From the NCBI RefSeq assembly GCF_013364275.1, contig NZ_CP054932.1, positions 7,254,001 to 7,318,000 on the forward strand: a stretch of DNA of 64,000 bases, read 5' to 3'. This stretch comes from Actinomadura sp. NAK00032. GTDB lineage: Bacteria; Actinomycetota; Actinomycetes; Streptosporangiales; Streptosporangiaceae. Shown piece after piece: positions 34,453 through 43,267 of this stretch. Under the pieces are notes generated by a model. That model searched no databases. It was not told the DNA's origin and saw only the letters and a program-made list of their open reading frames with translations. Positions within the stretch are counted from its first letter, which is position 1. Each line of letters opens with the position of its first letter. The position numbers were made by a program, and so were the translations under genes.

Positions 34453-34493
34453 TATTGGCGGGGTGGCAATAGGCTATTGGCGCTCCGCCAATA
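34453..34493. promoter_or_regulatory. Two identical-layout inverted repeats upstream of the mce remnant
   Basis: TATTGGC-N5-GGCAATA at 34453-34471 and TATTGGC-N5-GCCAATA at 34475-34493. The centres are 22 bp apart, two helical turns, so two repressor dimers could bind on one face. They lie 128 bp upstream of yrbEA and about 65 bp past the nitroreductase stop. A TetR- or GntR-type regulator, as in other mce loci, is likely; no such gene is in the window. Confidence 0.6.
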
Positions 34494-34558
34494 AGAGTCC
34501 CGCCGACGGCCCGCCGGCGTCCCCGGAGGGCTCGCGCGGAAGGCTTACACCGGGGATG

Positions 34559-35209
34559 TCACCAGCGGTCGATGTGCAGGACCTCGTCCAGCGGGACGCG
34601 CGCGGCGGGACGGAACGTGTCGCCGGTGTAGAAGGCGGTCGGCAGCAGCGCGCCCTGCCGCACGTCCTCGGGGAGGCCGAGCACTTCGGCGACCTCCCGC
34701 TCGTACACCAGGTGCAGCGACGTCCAGGCGGTACCGAGGCCGCGGGCGCGCGCGGCGAGCGCGTAGTTCCACGCGGCCGGCAGCAGCGAGCCCCAGAGGC
34801 CCGCCTGGTTGCCGTCCGGCAGCCTGCCGCCCTCCACCCGCAGGCACGGGATCACCAGGACGGGCACGTCGCCCATGCGCTCGGCGAGGTGGGCGGCGCT
34901 GTCGCCGACGCGGCGCTGCACCTCGGCGCGGTCCGGGTCGTCCTTGTAGAGGGAGCCGGCCGACTCCTTCGACGCGGCGTAGGCGGCGAACGAGCGCCGG
35001 TAGTACTCGCCGATCGCCGCGCGCTGCCCGGCGTCGGTGACGACGATCCACTGCCAGCCCTGCCGGTTGCTGCCGCTCGGCGCCTGCAGCGCGACCTCCA
35101 GGCACTCGCGGACCAGGTCGAGCGGCACGGGCCGGTCGAGGTCGAGGCGCTTGCGCACGGTGCGGGTGGTGGTGAGCAGTTCGTCAGGGCCCAGCGGCAG
35201 TGTCGTCAT
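34559..35209 (-). CDS. Nitroreductase-family flavoprotein
   Basis: 216 residues of the FMN-dependent nitroreductase family. The N-terminal TVRKRLD region, the QAPSGSNRQGWQWIVV motif and the later LWGSLLPAAWNYALAARARGL and GLGTAWTSLH stretches are the FMN-binding features. It probably reduces quinones or nitro compounds with NAD(P)H. Its neighbour on the same strand is a VOC protein 28 bp upstream, so they may form an operon. Confidence 0.87.
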   Translation of the reverse strand: MTTLPLGPDELLTTTRTVRKRLDLDRPVPLDLVRECLEVALQAPSGSNRQGWQWIVVTDAGQRAAIGEYYRRSFAAYAASKESAGSLYKDDPDRAEVQRRVGDSAAHLAERMGDVPVLVIPCLRVEGGRLPDGNQAGLWGSLLPAAWNYALAARARGLGTAWTSLHLVYEREVAEVLGLPEDVRQGALLPTAFYTGDTFRPAARVPLDEVLHIDRW

Positions 35210-35237
35210 GCGCCCATCGTGCCCCAGCCGTCTGGCG

Positions 35238-35765
35238 TCACTCGGTGTCGACCACCGGGTTCAGGAACACCTCCTTGGCCTCCTGCGGGGTGAGGCCGGT
35301 GCGGCCGGTGAGGTCGTTGCGCGGGTCGGTGAAGCGGAACCGGTAGCCGCGCGGCGGCAGGTGGCCGATCTCCCACCAGTTGCCGTCGAGGTCCTTGAGG
35401 TAGAACGAGTAGACGCCGTGCTGGCGGACGGGCTTGTTCAGCTCCTTCACACCGTAGTCGCCGCTCACCTCCGCGATGCGCGCGTACGCCGCGTCCACGT
35501 CCTCGTCGCTGCCGACGTCGATCCCGTTGTGGTAGAGCAGCGGCATGTCGGGCCGGTCCGGCCTGGACTCCACGCACACGTACGCGTGGTCGCCGCCGAG
35601 CCGGATGTAGAGCGCCGCCATCATCGGCTGGACGACTTCCAGCCCGAGCACTTCCTCGTAGAAACGGCGCGTCGCCGCCACATCGGTGATCTTGAGCGTG
35701 CCATGGGACAGGAAACGGGACTTGATCAGCGGTTCCCTGGTCGAGCGGTGCGTGATCGCGGGCAT
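35238..35765 (-). CDS. VOC-family protein (glyoxalase/extradiol dioxygenase-like)
   Basis: 175 residues from the ATG at 35765 (AAGGGAG seven bases upstream). Two beta-alpha-beta-beta-beta units: SHGTLKITDVAATRRFYEEV with a metal-type His, and later GVYSFYLKDLDGNWWEIGH, where Glu and the second half supply ligands. It could be a small dioxygenase, isomerase or lyase; the substrate is unknown. Confidence 0.83.
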   Translation of the reverse strand: MPAITHRSTREPLIKSRFLSHGTLKITDVAATRRFYEEVLGLEVVQPMMAALYIRLGGDHAYVCVESRPDRPDMPLLYHNGIDVGSDEDVDAAYARIAEVSGDYGVKELNKPVRQHGVYSFYLKDLDGNWWEIGHLPPRGYRFRFTDPRNDLTGRTGLTPQEAKEVFLNPVVDTE

Positions 35766-35868
35766 GAATCGCTCCCTTTCGGCGCCCTTGGCGGACGCGG
35801 CGGCCACCGTACTCACCTATTTCACGGCAAATAACCGTTTTAGGGAAGCTAACGACTACCCTGTCCCA

Positions 35869-37143
35869 ATGGTCGTCACTTCCGGCGTTTCCTCCGCTAC
35901 GTCCAGGCTTGGGTGGCTTGATGCGCTGCGCGGCGGGGCGGCCCTGGCGGTGGCGCTGCACCACGCGAGCTATGTGTACCTCCCCGCACTACGGGTGCGG
36001 CTGGCCGACTGGTTCGACCCCGGCCTGTTCGGCGTGCTCGTCTTCTTCCTCGTCAGCGGGTACATCGTCCCGGCGTCGCTGGAGCGGCGCGGCAGCGTCC
36101 GGGGGTTCTGGATCGGCCGCTTCTTCCGCATCTACCCGCTGCTCGCGGTGACCTGTCTGCTCGCCGTCCTGCCGTTCCTGCTGGGCGTGCTCGGGCTGCG
36201 CGCCGGGCTGGAGCAGTACTCCCCCGCGACCGCGATCGTGGCGCACCTGACGATGCTGCAGGACCTGCTGGACGTCCCCAACGCGATGAACGTGCTGTGG
36301 ACGCTCTCCTACGAGATGGCCTTCTACCTGCTGATCGTCGCGCTGTTCGTGGTGGGCCGGCACCGCGGCTCCGCGCAGGCAGCCGTCGTCCTCACGGTGG
36401 TGGCGCTGGTCGCCGTCACGCTGACGGCGGGCGGCCTGCTGACCGGCGCGTACGCGCCCGCGGCCCTGCTGTCGCGCACCGCCGGGACCGGCCCGGTCGT
36501 CGCGGTGACCGCCGCCGCCCTGCTGGTGGCGATCGCGGCGGCGGTGTCGCGGCGGGCCACCGCCCGCACCCTGGGCGGGCTCCTCGGCGGGCTCGTCGCC
36601 CTCGTGCTGGTCTCCGCGAACGGCCGCGTCAGCGCGTGGGAGAGCCTCATCCTGCTCGCCACCATGTTCGCCGGCACCGCCGTCCACCGCGCCGAGCACG
36701 GCCAGATCACCTGGCGCGCGGGCGCCGCGGCGGGCGGCGCCGTCCTCGCGGGCGCGCTCGCCGCCGGGCTGTGGAGCGCCGCCCCCTACGGCCCGAACGC
36801 CCAGCTCGTCTGGGGCGGCGCGGTGGTGGCCGCCGCCCTGACGTTCGCGGCGGCGTGGCGGCTGCGGCACCACCGCTTCCCCGCCTGGGCGACCGGCCTC
36901 GGCACCATCAGCTTCTCCCTCTACCTGCTGCACCCGCTGCTGCTGATGGTCGCGGCGCAGTTCCTCGGCGCGTCCGAGCGCGAGGACGCCGTCGGCCTGT
37001 CGGTGTTCCTACTGGTCCTGGTGGCGGCCAGCTGGGCGTCCCACCGCTGGATCGAGTCCCCCGCCCAGCGCCTCGGCCGCCGCCTCGCCCGCGCCACCGC
37101 CGCCCCGGAGAAGGCGGCGCTGCCGCAGGCCGCCGTGTCCTGA
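35869..37143 (+). CDS. Acyltransferase-3 family membrane protein
   Basis: 424 residues from ATG at 35869. Opening LGWLDALRGGAALAVALHHA is the family signature with the catalytic-type His, then FFLVSGYIVP and about ten membrane helices. These proteins O-acylate sugars or other envelope polymers. There is no ribosome site before the ATG, but TACCCT lies six bases upstream, suggesting a leaderless transcript. It is divergent from the VOC gene. Confidence 0.85.
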   Translation: MVVTSGVSSATSRLGWLDALRGGAALAVALHHASYVYLPALRVRLADWFDPGLFGVLVFFLVSGYIVPASLERRGSVRGFWIGRFFRIYPLLAVTCLLAVLPFLLGVLGLRAGLEQYSPATAIVAHLTMLQDLLDVPNAMNVLWTLSYEMAFYLLIVALFVVGRHRGSAQAAVVLTVVALVAVTLTAGGLLTGAYAPAALLSRTAGTGPVVAVTAAALLVAIAAAVSRRATARTLGGLLGGLVALVLVSANGRVSAWESLILLATMFAGTAVHRAEHGQITWRAGAAAGGAVLAGALAAGLWSAAPYGPNAQLVWGGAVVAAALTFAAAWRLRHHRFPAWATGLGTISFSLYLLHPLLLMVAAQFLGASEREDAVGLSVFLLVLVAASWASHRWIESPAQRLGRRLARATAAPEKAALPQAAVS

Positions 37144-37161
37144 GCCGACCCGTGTCCTGAG

Positions 37162-37184
37162 CGGCCCGTGTCGCCAGCGGGCCG
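37162..37184. terminator. Hairpin between converging acyltransferase and vWA genes
   Basis: CGGCCCG (37162-37168) and CGGGCCG (37178-37184) pair perfectly across a 9-nt loop, between stops at 37143 and 37186. The same spacer has three near-copies of a 16-17 bp unit beginning GTGTC. Confidence 0.45.
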
Positions 37185-37185
37185 G

Positions 37186-37878
37186 TCACTGCTCGACGTA
37201 GTCCTCCGACATGGCGCGGTACCCGGCGACGTCGTCCGGCAGCCGCAACTCGCGGGCCTGCATGGACGCGACCATGGTGCCCAGCATCGCGTTCATCGCC
37301 TCCGGCAGCGCCCGCGCGGGGTCGCCGAGGGCCGGGTCCGCCATGTACGTCTCGACGGTCGACATGCCGCGCAGGACGTCCTCGACGGCGTCCCCGAAAC
37401 CGAACGAGATGATCCGGGCGTGCCGCCGCCACTCCGGGTCGACGAGCGCCCGGTGCGGCTCCCGCCACGCCGTGTCCGGGCGGTCCGTCGGCGCGCCGTC
37501 GGTCAGCAGGAACACCACCGGCCGCAGCACGCTGTAGCCCTTCTCCTGCAGCAGCGGGACATCGATGTCGATCCGGTCGCGCAGCAGCTGGAACAGCGGG
37601 CCGAAGTTGGTGCCGCCGTGGCAGCGCAGCACCGGCATCTGCCGCATCCGCTTCAGGTGCGTCATCCGCACGACGACGTTCGGCGCGGACGAGAACGTGA
37701 CGACCGACAGGTGCACGAACTCGTCGACGCGCGGATTCAGGTACAGCTCCTTGATAATTTTGGCGAGGGTCTCGTTCAGCAGGGCCTCGTGAATCTGCAT
37801 CGACTTGGAGACGTCGAGCGCGATATAGGTCGGCAGGCCCTTGTCTCGGCCGCCCTGCGCGTCCGTTCGCTCGGTCAT
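37186..37878 (-). CDS. TerY-like vWA protein (TerY-P triad)
   Basis: 230 residues, a single von Willebrand A domain with a complete metal site: IALDVSKSM (DxSxS), the Thr of GGTNFGP and LTDGAPTD. No signal peptide, so cytoplasmic. With the PP2C phosphatase and kinase directly upstream it forms the TerY-P triad described for tellurium-resistance-like stress systems, where the three are thought to act as a phosphorylation switch on the vWA partner. It is the last gene of the 16-gene run, 34 nt after the kinase gene. Confidence 0.85.
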   Translation of the reverse strand: MTERTDAQGGRDKGLPTYIALDVSKSMQIHEALLNETLAKIIKELYLNPRVDEFVHLSVVTFSSAPNVVVRMTHLKRMRQMPVLRCHGGTNFGPLFQLLRDRIDIDVPLLQEKGYSVLRPVVFLLTDGAPTDRPDTAWREPHRALVDPEWRRHARIISFGFGDAVEDVLRGMSTVETYMADPALGDPARALPEAMNAMLGTMVASMQARELRLPDDVAGYRAMSEDYVEQ

Positions 37879-37912
37879 TTTCGGATGTCCTCCTCATGGT
37901 CGATTCGATGTG

Positions 37913-39037
37913 TCAGAAAAGGGCGGACGCGAGGCCCGCCAGCGCGAGCACGGCCAGCACGCCCAGGCACGCGACGATCAGCGGCACGACGTAGCGGTCG
38001 AGGCCGCCGACCGCCGGGCCGGCGGCGTCCCGCTCGAACGGGTCGTCCTCGATGCGCGACCGAACCGGCGGCCGGGCGGGCGCGGCGGCGGGTCGCGGCG
38101 GCTCGGGCTTCTGCTGCGGCGCCGCAGGTGCGGGGCGCGGTGCGGGGGGCGGCGCGCGACGGGCGTCCAGCTCGCTCTCCAGCAGCTCCAGCAGCTCCGC
38201 GGAGCTGGGCCGCAGGTCGGGCGGGTCGTCGATCGCGCATTTCAGGGCGTCCCCGAACGGCCCCGCGCGCAGCGGCCCGCCGAGGGCGTCGAGGGCCGGG
38301 TGCGGGTCCTGGCCGCGCACCCCGGTCAGCGCGCGCAGCACCGCCACCGCGATCTTGTACCGGTCGGTGCGGACGGTGAGCCGCTCCCCCGGCCGCACGG
38401 CGGGGTCGTCCCAGGAGTTGCACTCGACCCACGAGCGCGACGACAGGCCGCAGCCGTCCATGTCGATGAGGAAGACGCCGCCCGTCCCGCGCGCCCAGAA
38501 CAGGTTCGCGTACGACCAGTCGCCGTAGACGACGTCGCGGCGCTCCAGCACCGCGCCGACCCGCAGCATGTTGCGCGCGACGCGGACCCGCTCCCGCCGG
38601 GCGGGGACGGCCATGTCGCGCGCCTCGTAGAACTCGCGGTCGGCCTGGACGAGCTGGTCCAGGCTGAGCGGCATCGGGTCGGACGCCCCGAACGGCGTGC
38701 GGACCCGGACGAAGAACTCCGCCGGCGCCTTCGCGATCACGACCCCGACCGTCCGCCCGCCGGACTCGACGCGGCTGACCGGCCAGCAGGTCGCCGCGTC
38801 CACCACGGCGCGCTCGGCGGGGCTCATCGCGGCCGGCAGCGCGATCAGCCGGTCGAGCACCTCGGGCGGCTCCTCGGGGAAGCCGGGCTTGTAGCGCTTG
38901 ACGAGCCAGCCGGGGTGGGCGGCGCACTCGTACACCATCGCGGACTGGCCGTTCTCCCCGGCGACGCGGGCGCCCTCGGCGGCCACGTCCGGCAGCTGCG
39001 TGACCGGCGCGAACGGCCGGTCCGACCACGCCCTCAC
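37913..39037 (-). CDS. Protein kinase-like protein with C-terminal membrane anchor (TerY-P triad)
   Basis: 374 residues. The kinase-like domain (about 1-270) has the ATP-lysine strand GWLVKRYKPG, the catalytic loop VVYGDWSYANLFWA (Asp and Asn present) and the metal-binding FLIDMDGCG in place of DFG. A Pro/Ala-rich linker and one membrane helix (YVVPLIVACLGVLAVLALAG) follow. The key residues are kept, so it may be active. GTG at 39037 overlaps the phosphatase stop (GTGA). Confidence 0.82.
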   Translation of the reverse strand: MRAWSDRPFAPVTQLPDVAAEGARVAGENGQSAMVYECAAHPGWLVKRYKPGFPEEPPEVLDRLIALPAAMSPAERAVVDAATCWPVSRVESGGRTVGVVIAKAPAEFFVRVRTPFGASDPMPLSLDQLVQADREFYEARDMAVPARRERVRVARNMLRVGAVLERRDVVYGDWSYANLFWARGTGGVFLIDMDGCGLSSRSWVECNSWDDPAVRPGERLTVRTDRYKIAVAVLRALTGVRGQDPHPALDALGGPLRAGPFGDALKCAIDDPPDLRPSSAELLELLESELDARRAPPPAPRPAPAAPQQKPEPPRPAAAPARPPVRSRIEDDPFERDAAGPAVGGLDRYVVPLIVACLGVLAVLALAGLASALF

Positions 39038-39903
39038 CGGTCGCACCAGATCACGACGGCGGTGCGGTCGTCGAGCCGCCCGCGGGCGTCGTAGCCGACG
39101 TCGGCGACGAACGAGGCGACGTGCGGCGGCCCGGCCCAGCGCTCGGCGAACCACGGCGCGGCCCCGCCGGCGAGCACGTCCCCGATCCCGTCGGTCGCGA
39201 GCGCCAGCACCGCGCCGCGCGGCACCGCGACGCGGGCCGTCCGCGTCCGGCCGGGGTGGAAGGGCAGGAACTCGGTCAGCACGTCCTGGTCGGGGCCCTC
39301 CTTGTCGGTGCCGGTGAGCCGCGTCCAGCCGGCCTCGGTGCGCAGCCACGCGCTCACGTCCGCGAGCCACGACAGCCAGACCGCGCGGGTCCCGTCGGGC
39401 GCGGGCTCCACCGGCACGGCGGCGGCGAGCGCCGCGGCGCGCACGTCGTTCTCCGTCACCTTCTGCTGGGCGGCCATGCCGGACATCTGCCGGGCCGCGT
39501 CCAGGAACAGGGCGGGCCCGTCCGGGTCGGCGCCGCGGCCGAGGCCGGCGCGCAGCCCCGCGACGAGCGCGGTGGCCGCGACGTTCGCGCCGAGGTGGGA
39601 CCGGCTGCTGTCGGACATGCCGTCGGCGACGGCCGCCAGCAGGAACCGGCGGCCCGGGTCGCGGCCGAGCCGGTAGGCGTCCTGCCGGTGCTGGGCGGGC
39701 TCGGCGCAGCGGTGCCCCGGCCCGACCAGCGACGCGGCCCGGACGGTCAGCGCCCCGACGGTGACCGCGTCGGCGGCGATGCCGGAGATGGCGGGCTCGT
39801 CCGGCAGCCGCCACGGCATCCGGGACTGCCGGGCGCCGGCGCCGGCCGGGCGCGGGAAGTCCATCTCCGGGGGCGCCGGGCGCAGGCGGCTCAGGAGTCC
39901 CAC
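39034..39903 (-). CDS. PP2C-type protein phosphatase (TerY-P triad)
   Basis: 289 residues from GTG at 39903, chosen for the GGAGG eight bases upstream; the start lies 13 nt inside the preceding gene. PP2C metal motifs are present: LAAVADGMSDSS, ALATDGIGD and LDDRTAVVIW. It should remove phosphate from Ser/Thr, most likely reversing the adjacent kinase. Confidence 0.85.
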   Translation of the reverse strand: MGLLSRLRPAPPEMDFPRPAGAGARQSRMPWRLPDEPAISGIAADAVTVGALTVRAASLVGPGHRCAEPAQHRQDAYRLGRDPGRRFLLAAVADGMSDSSRSHLGANVAATALVAGLRAGLGRGADPDGPALFLDAARQMSGMAAQQKVTENDVRAAALAAAVPVEPAPDGTRAVWLSWLADVSAWLRTEAGWTRLTGTDKEGPDQDVLTEFLPFHPGRTRTARVAVPRGAVLALATDGIGDVLAGGAAPWFAERWAGPPHVASFVADVGYDARGRLDDRTAVVIWCDR

Positions 39904-41051
39904 GGCATCGGCCTCCAGGACTCCACCCCGTCCTCGGAGCGGCCGCGCAGCTGCTCGGGCATGACGTCCTCGTCCGGCTCGCCCGGCCCGCCCGGCCGCT
40001 CGGGTTCGCGGGCGGTCTCCCCGGCGATCGCCGCGGCCTCCGGAAGGGGCGCCAGCGGGACGTCCCGGGTGCCGAACAGGTCGGTGCGGCCCTCCGGCTG
40101 CAGGACCCCGGTCATCGGGCCGAGCAGCCGCTCCAGCATCTCGTTGACCTGCGCCGGACGGATGATCTTCTCCTCGACCGCCTTGTTGTACAGCTCGATG
40201 ACCCGCTCCTCCTTGAGCTGCTCGTGCTGGCGCATGTCGGCGATGAGGCTGCCGACGCGGTTCGGGTCCTGCGCCAGGTAGCGCAGGAACAGGTCGGAGC
40301 TGGTGCGGATGGACCGGCGCAGGTCGTCGACCTCGTCGCTCGTGAGGCGCCGCTCGTCCCGCGCGTCCTCGAAGCGCTCCTTGCGGCGCAGGGTGCGCTG
40401 GTCCGGGACGACCTGGACGTAGCAGCGGCGGACCCCGATGCCCTCCTCGTACGCGCGGGGCTCGGTGCGCAGCTGGTCGGCGACCGCGGCCTCCACCTCG
40501 GCGATCCGGTCGATCTCGAACCGGTGGCAGACGGTGCGGGCCACGTCGAGCAGCCGGGACCGCACGATGGCGGCGCCGTCGTCGAGCCCGCGCCGCACCA
40601 CCGCGACCGGGTCGGTCACCGACCACTCCGCCTCGATCGTCAGCTCGAACCGGGCCAGCTCGGTGCGGCTCGGGAGCGAGGCGACGAAGGTGTCGCGGCG
40701 CAGCGTGGTATCCACCTCGACGCGCCACTCGTAGCGGGGGCCGCGCAGGCCCATCAGGCCGCGCGGCGGCGGCGCGGTCAGCTCGACCGACCGCGCGTCA
40801 CGGTCGGAGTAGACGAAGGAGCGTCCGGGCTGCGCCGCCGCGCGCGGCGCCTCCCGGGCGGGCATCCTGCCCACGATGAGCGGCGCGGACCCCTCGGACG
40901 GCGTCGGCGCGAACCGCTCCGGGAACGACTCCGGGAGCGGCGGCTGCGCGGGCCGCGCGGGCTGCGGCGGGGGCTGCCGGAGCTCCCGCCGCGGCGGCTC
41001 CGCCGGGCCGCCGCCCTCCTGCCGCTCGCCGTCGTCCACATGGTCGGCCAT
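39891..41051 (-). CDS. SPFH/Band 7-like protein
   Basis: 386 residues. A Pro-rich disordered N-terminus (1-80), then a domain with the SPFH pattern: FELTIEAEWSVTDPVAVVRR, a helix with SRLLDVARTV, and EGIGVRRCYVQVVPDQRTLR, followed by charged helices likely to coil. Such proteins oligomerise at membranes. The C-terminus is acidic and unstructured. The ATG at 41051 has GGAAGG nine bases upstream. The family call rests on pattern, not on a catalytic motif. Confidence 0.55.
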   Translation of the reverse strand: MADHVDDGERQEGGGPAEPPRRELRQPPPQPARPAQPPLPESFPERFAPTPSEGSAPLIVGRMPAREAPRAAAQPGRSFVYSDRDARSVELTAPPPRGLMGLRGPRYEWRVEVDTTLRRDTFVASLPSRTELARFELTIEAEWSVTDPVAVVRRGLDDGAAIVRSRLLDVARTVCHRFEIDRIAEVEAAVADQLRTEPRAYEEGIGVRRCYVQVVPDQRTLRRKERFEDARDERRLTSDEVDDLRRSIRTSSDLFLRYLAQDPNRVGSLIADMRQHEQLKEERVIELYNKAVEEKIIRPAQVNEMLERLLGPMTGVLQPEGRTDLFGTRDVPLAPLPEAAAIAGETAREPERPGGPGEPDEDVMPEQLRGRSEDGVESWRPMPWDS

Positions 41052-41056
41052 CTTCG

Positions 41057-43267
41057 TCACCTTCCGTTCAGAGCGGTCAGTACGTCGCGGGCGCTGTTCG
41101 GCGCGTCGCCCTCGGCCCAGCCGCGGGCCGCGTACCGCAGCCACCCGGCGACCGTCCGGTCCGCCGCGATCGCCTGCGCGAGCCGCGCCAGGGTGCGGCG
41201 GACGACCGGCGCCTCGTCCGCCGCCCGCGCCCACTCGGCCAGGACGCCGTGGGCGTCCTCCTGGAGGACCGGGTCGTGCAGCGCCGCCCGCCAGAGCGCG
41301 GCGATGTCGCGCATCCGGCCGGCGTCGGCGGCGGCGACGTGCAGCAGGCCCGGCCACTCGAAGGCGTCGCCGGGCATCCGCCGGACGAGCTGCGCCGCCG
41401 CCACCAGGAACGCCAGCAGTCCGGTGATCTGGCGGTTCTCGTCGTCGCCCGCGGCCCAGTCCAGCAGCCGCCGGGGGACGTCCGCGCCGTCCCAGTGCGT
41501 CTCCCACAGCTCGGTGACGGACTCGCACACCGCCGCCGTGACGCGGATGGCGTCGTCGGCCGCGTGCCGGGCGAGCCAGTCGAGCGCGGCCGGGACGCCC
41601 CCGGCCTCCGCCTCCACCCGCCAGGCGCGGGCCGCGGCGGCGCGCGCCTCGACGTCCTCCTCCTGGTCGGCCCAGCCCTTCAGCAGGTCGCGCACGGTCT
41701 CGCGGAGCGCCGGCCGCTGCGTCACGGTCGCGTGCAGCGCGGCGGCGGCGACGGTCCGGTACCGGTGGTCGCGGTCGCAGGCCATCGGCTCGATCACGAA
41801 GGCGCGGACCAGGTCGAACGCGCGGGCGGCGAGGAACCCGAGCGCGACCGAGGTCCGGGTCCGGACGCTCTCCAGCGGGTGCTCGGCGCACCAGCGCAGC
41901 CACCGGAGCAGGTGCGGCCGCTGCTCGTCGAACTCGCTCCAGAAGTAGCCGAGCACCTTGCCCTGCGCGGCCGGGTCGAGGTAGCGGATCACCTGGGTGG
42001 GCGCGGTCGCCCCGTACCGGAGCCGCACCGTGGACGGGGCGGTCCTGGCGCCGAGCCTGTCGAGCCAGATCCGCCGGGTCGGCGCCAGCGGCGCGTCGAG
42101 CCGCCGCAGCGAGTCGCGGTGCGGCGCCCCGGTCTCCAGGTCGTCCTTGAGGCGCATGGCGGCGAGCGCGACCGTCTCGTAGGGCTCGCCGTTCAGCACC
42201 GCCGCCGCCACCGCCATGCACTGCAGGGAGAGGCTGTCGAGGCTCGCGAACCATTCGGCGCGCTGCTCCTCGTCACGCAGCCGGAGCGCCTGCTCGGCGG
42301 TGCGGGCGAGAGGCAGCGCGGCGCGGTGGGCGCTGTACAGCTCCAGCGCGACCGCGCGCGCGTGGCGCGGCTGGCCGTCCTGGCCGAGCTGGGCCTCCAG
42401 CAGTTCGGGCACGCCGTCCTCGGTGAGCAGCAGCCGCGCCCGGTCCTCTCCCAGCCACAGCTCCAGGTGGGCGCGGACGATCTCCCGGCGGTCGCGGACC
42501 CGGCCGAGGCGCAGCACCAGCTCGCCCGCGCTGGGGTCGGCGGGCGGCGCGTCGACCGTGACCACCAGCCGGGCGCCGGCGTCCTCCAGCAGCCGCGCGG
42601 TCTTGTCCAGGCAGAACCCGGTGAGGGCGTCGGGCCGGCGCGGCTCCCGGTAGAGGTATCCGGCGCCGCCGGTCAGGTCGGCGGGTGCGAGGTCGTCCAG
42701 CCCGATGGCGGGGTCGACGGCGTACAGGCCCGCCTGCGCGTCCTCCCCGGCTAGGACGCGCAGCAGCCGCCGCGCCGCCGCGAACCGGCCGGACCCGGCG
42801 GCGCCCTGGAGGATCACGATGCGGCGGTCGCGGGCGCGCCGGCACAGCTCGTCGAAGCCCTCGGGGGCGACGAAGGCCCGCTCGACCTCCTCGACGTGCT
42901 CGCGCGGCAGCGGCACGACCGTGCTGCGCCGCCCGCCGGGCGCGCCGAAGTTGTAGATGTGCTGGTCGCCCTGGACGTACCGGTCGGCGCGCACGAAACC
43001 CGACAGCGCGTCGCGCTCGGTGCCGACGCGGTCCTGGACGGTGCCGCGGCGGCCCTGCCCGTTGAGCACGTCGGTGCGGGACGGCTCCGGCTCGCCGCCC
43101 TCCTTGTCGTCGCCCGCGTCCCGGGGCTTCTGCTCGTCGTCGGCGGCCCCGTCCTTGGGGCGGTCTTTGGGCCGGTCTTTGGGCCGGTCCTTGGCGCGCT
43201 CCTTGGCGCGGTCCTTGCGCTCTTCGGGGTCGCCGGGGCCCCGCTCGTCCGGTGCCGGGTCGCTCAT
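41057..43267 (-). CDS. Degenerate P-loop NTPase-like protein with helical repeats
   Basis: 736 residues. The N-terminus has a KDRPKDRPKD repeat (about 20-40). GDQHIYNFG at 100-108 matches the C-terminus of the next gene upstream. The Walker A position reads GAAGSGRF (155-162), with Arg for Lys and Phe for Ser/Thr, so ATP use is doubtful. The rest is alpha-helical and may form repeat arches as in STAND proteins. It overlaps the cyclase-like gene by four bases. Function unknown; a sensor or scaffold is plausible. Confidence 0.65.
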   Translation of the reverse strand: MSDPAPDERGPGDPEERKDRAKERAKDRPKDRPKDRPKDGAADDEQKPRDAGDDKEGGEPEPSRTDVLNGQGRRGTVQDRVGTERDALSGFVRADRYVQGDQHIYNFGAPGGRRSTVVPLPREHVEEVERAFVAPEGFDELCRRARDRRIVILQGAAGSGRFAAARRLLRVLAGEDAQAGLYAVDPAIGLDDLAPADLTGGAGYLYREPRRPDALTGFCLDKTARLLEDAGARLVVTVDAPPADPSAGELVLRLGRVRDRREIVRAHLELWLGEDRARLLLTEDGVPELLEAQLGQDGQPRHARAVALELYSAHRAALPLARTAEQALRLRDEEQRAEWFASLDSLSLQCMAVAAAVLNGEPYETVALAAMRLKDDLETGAPHRDSLRRLDAPLAPTRRIWLDRLGARTAPSTVRLRYGATAPTQVIRYLDPAAQGKVLGYFWSEFDEQRPHLLRWLRWCAEHPLESVRTRTSVALGFLAARAFDLVRAFVIEPMACDRDHRYRTVAAAALHATVTQRPALRETVRDLLKGWADQEEDVEARAAAARAWRVEAEAGGVPAALDWLARHAADDAIRVTAAVCESVTELWETHWDGADVPRRLLDWAAGDDENRQITGLLAFLVAAAQLVRRMPGDAFEWPGLLHVAAADAGRMRDIAALWRAALHDPVLQEDAHGVLAEWARAADEAPVVRRTLARLAQAIAADRTVAGWLRYAARGWAEGDAPNSARDVLTALNGR
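43145..43215 (-). repeat. 12-bp tandem repeat encoding KDRP
   Basis: Units such as GGGCCGGTCTTT recur about four to five times with drift, giving Lys-Asp-Arg-Pro repeats in the coded protein. Confidence 0.7.

Noticed and set aside
37186..39903. Classical tellurite-resistance (ter) operon
   Set aside because: The vWA, PP2C and kinase trio matches the TerY-P triad, but TerB, TerC, TerD and TerZ-type genes are absent.
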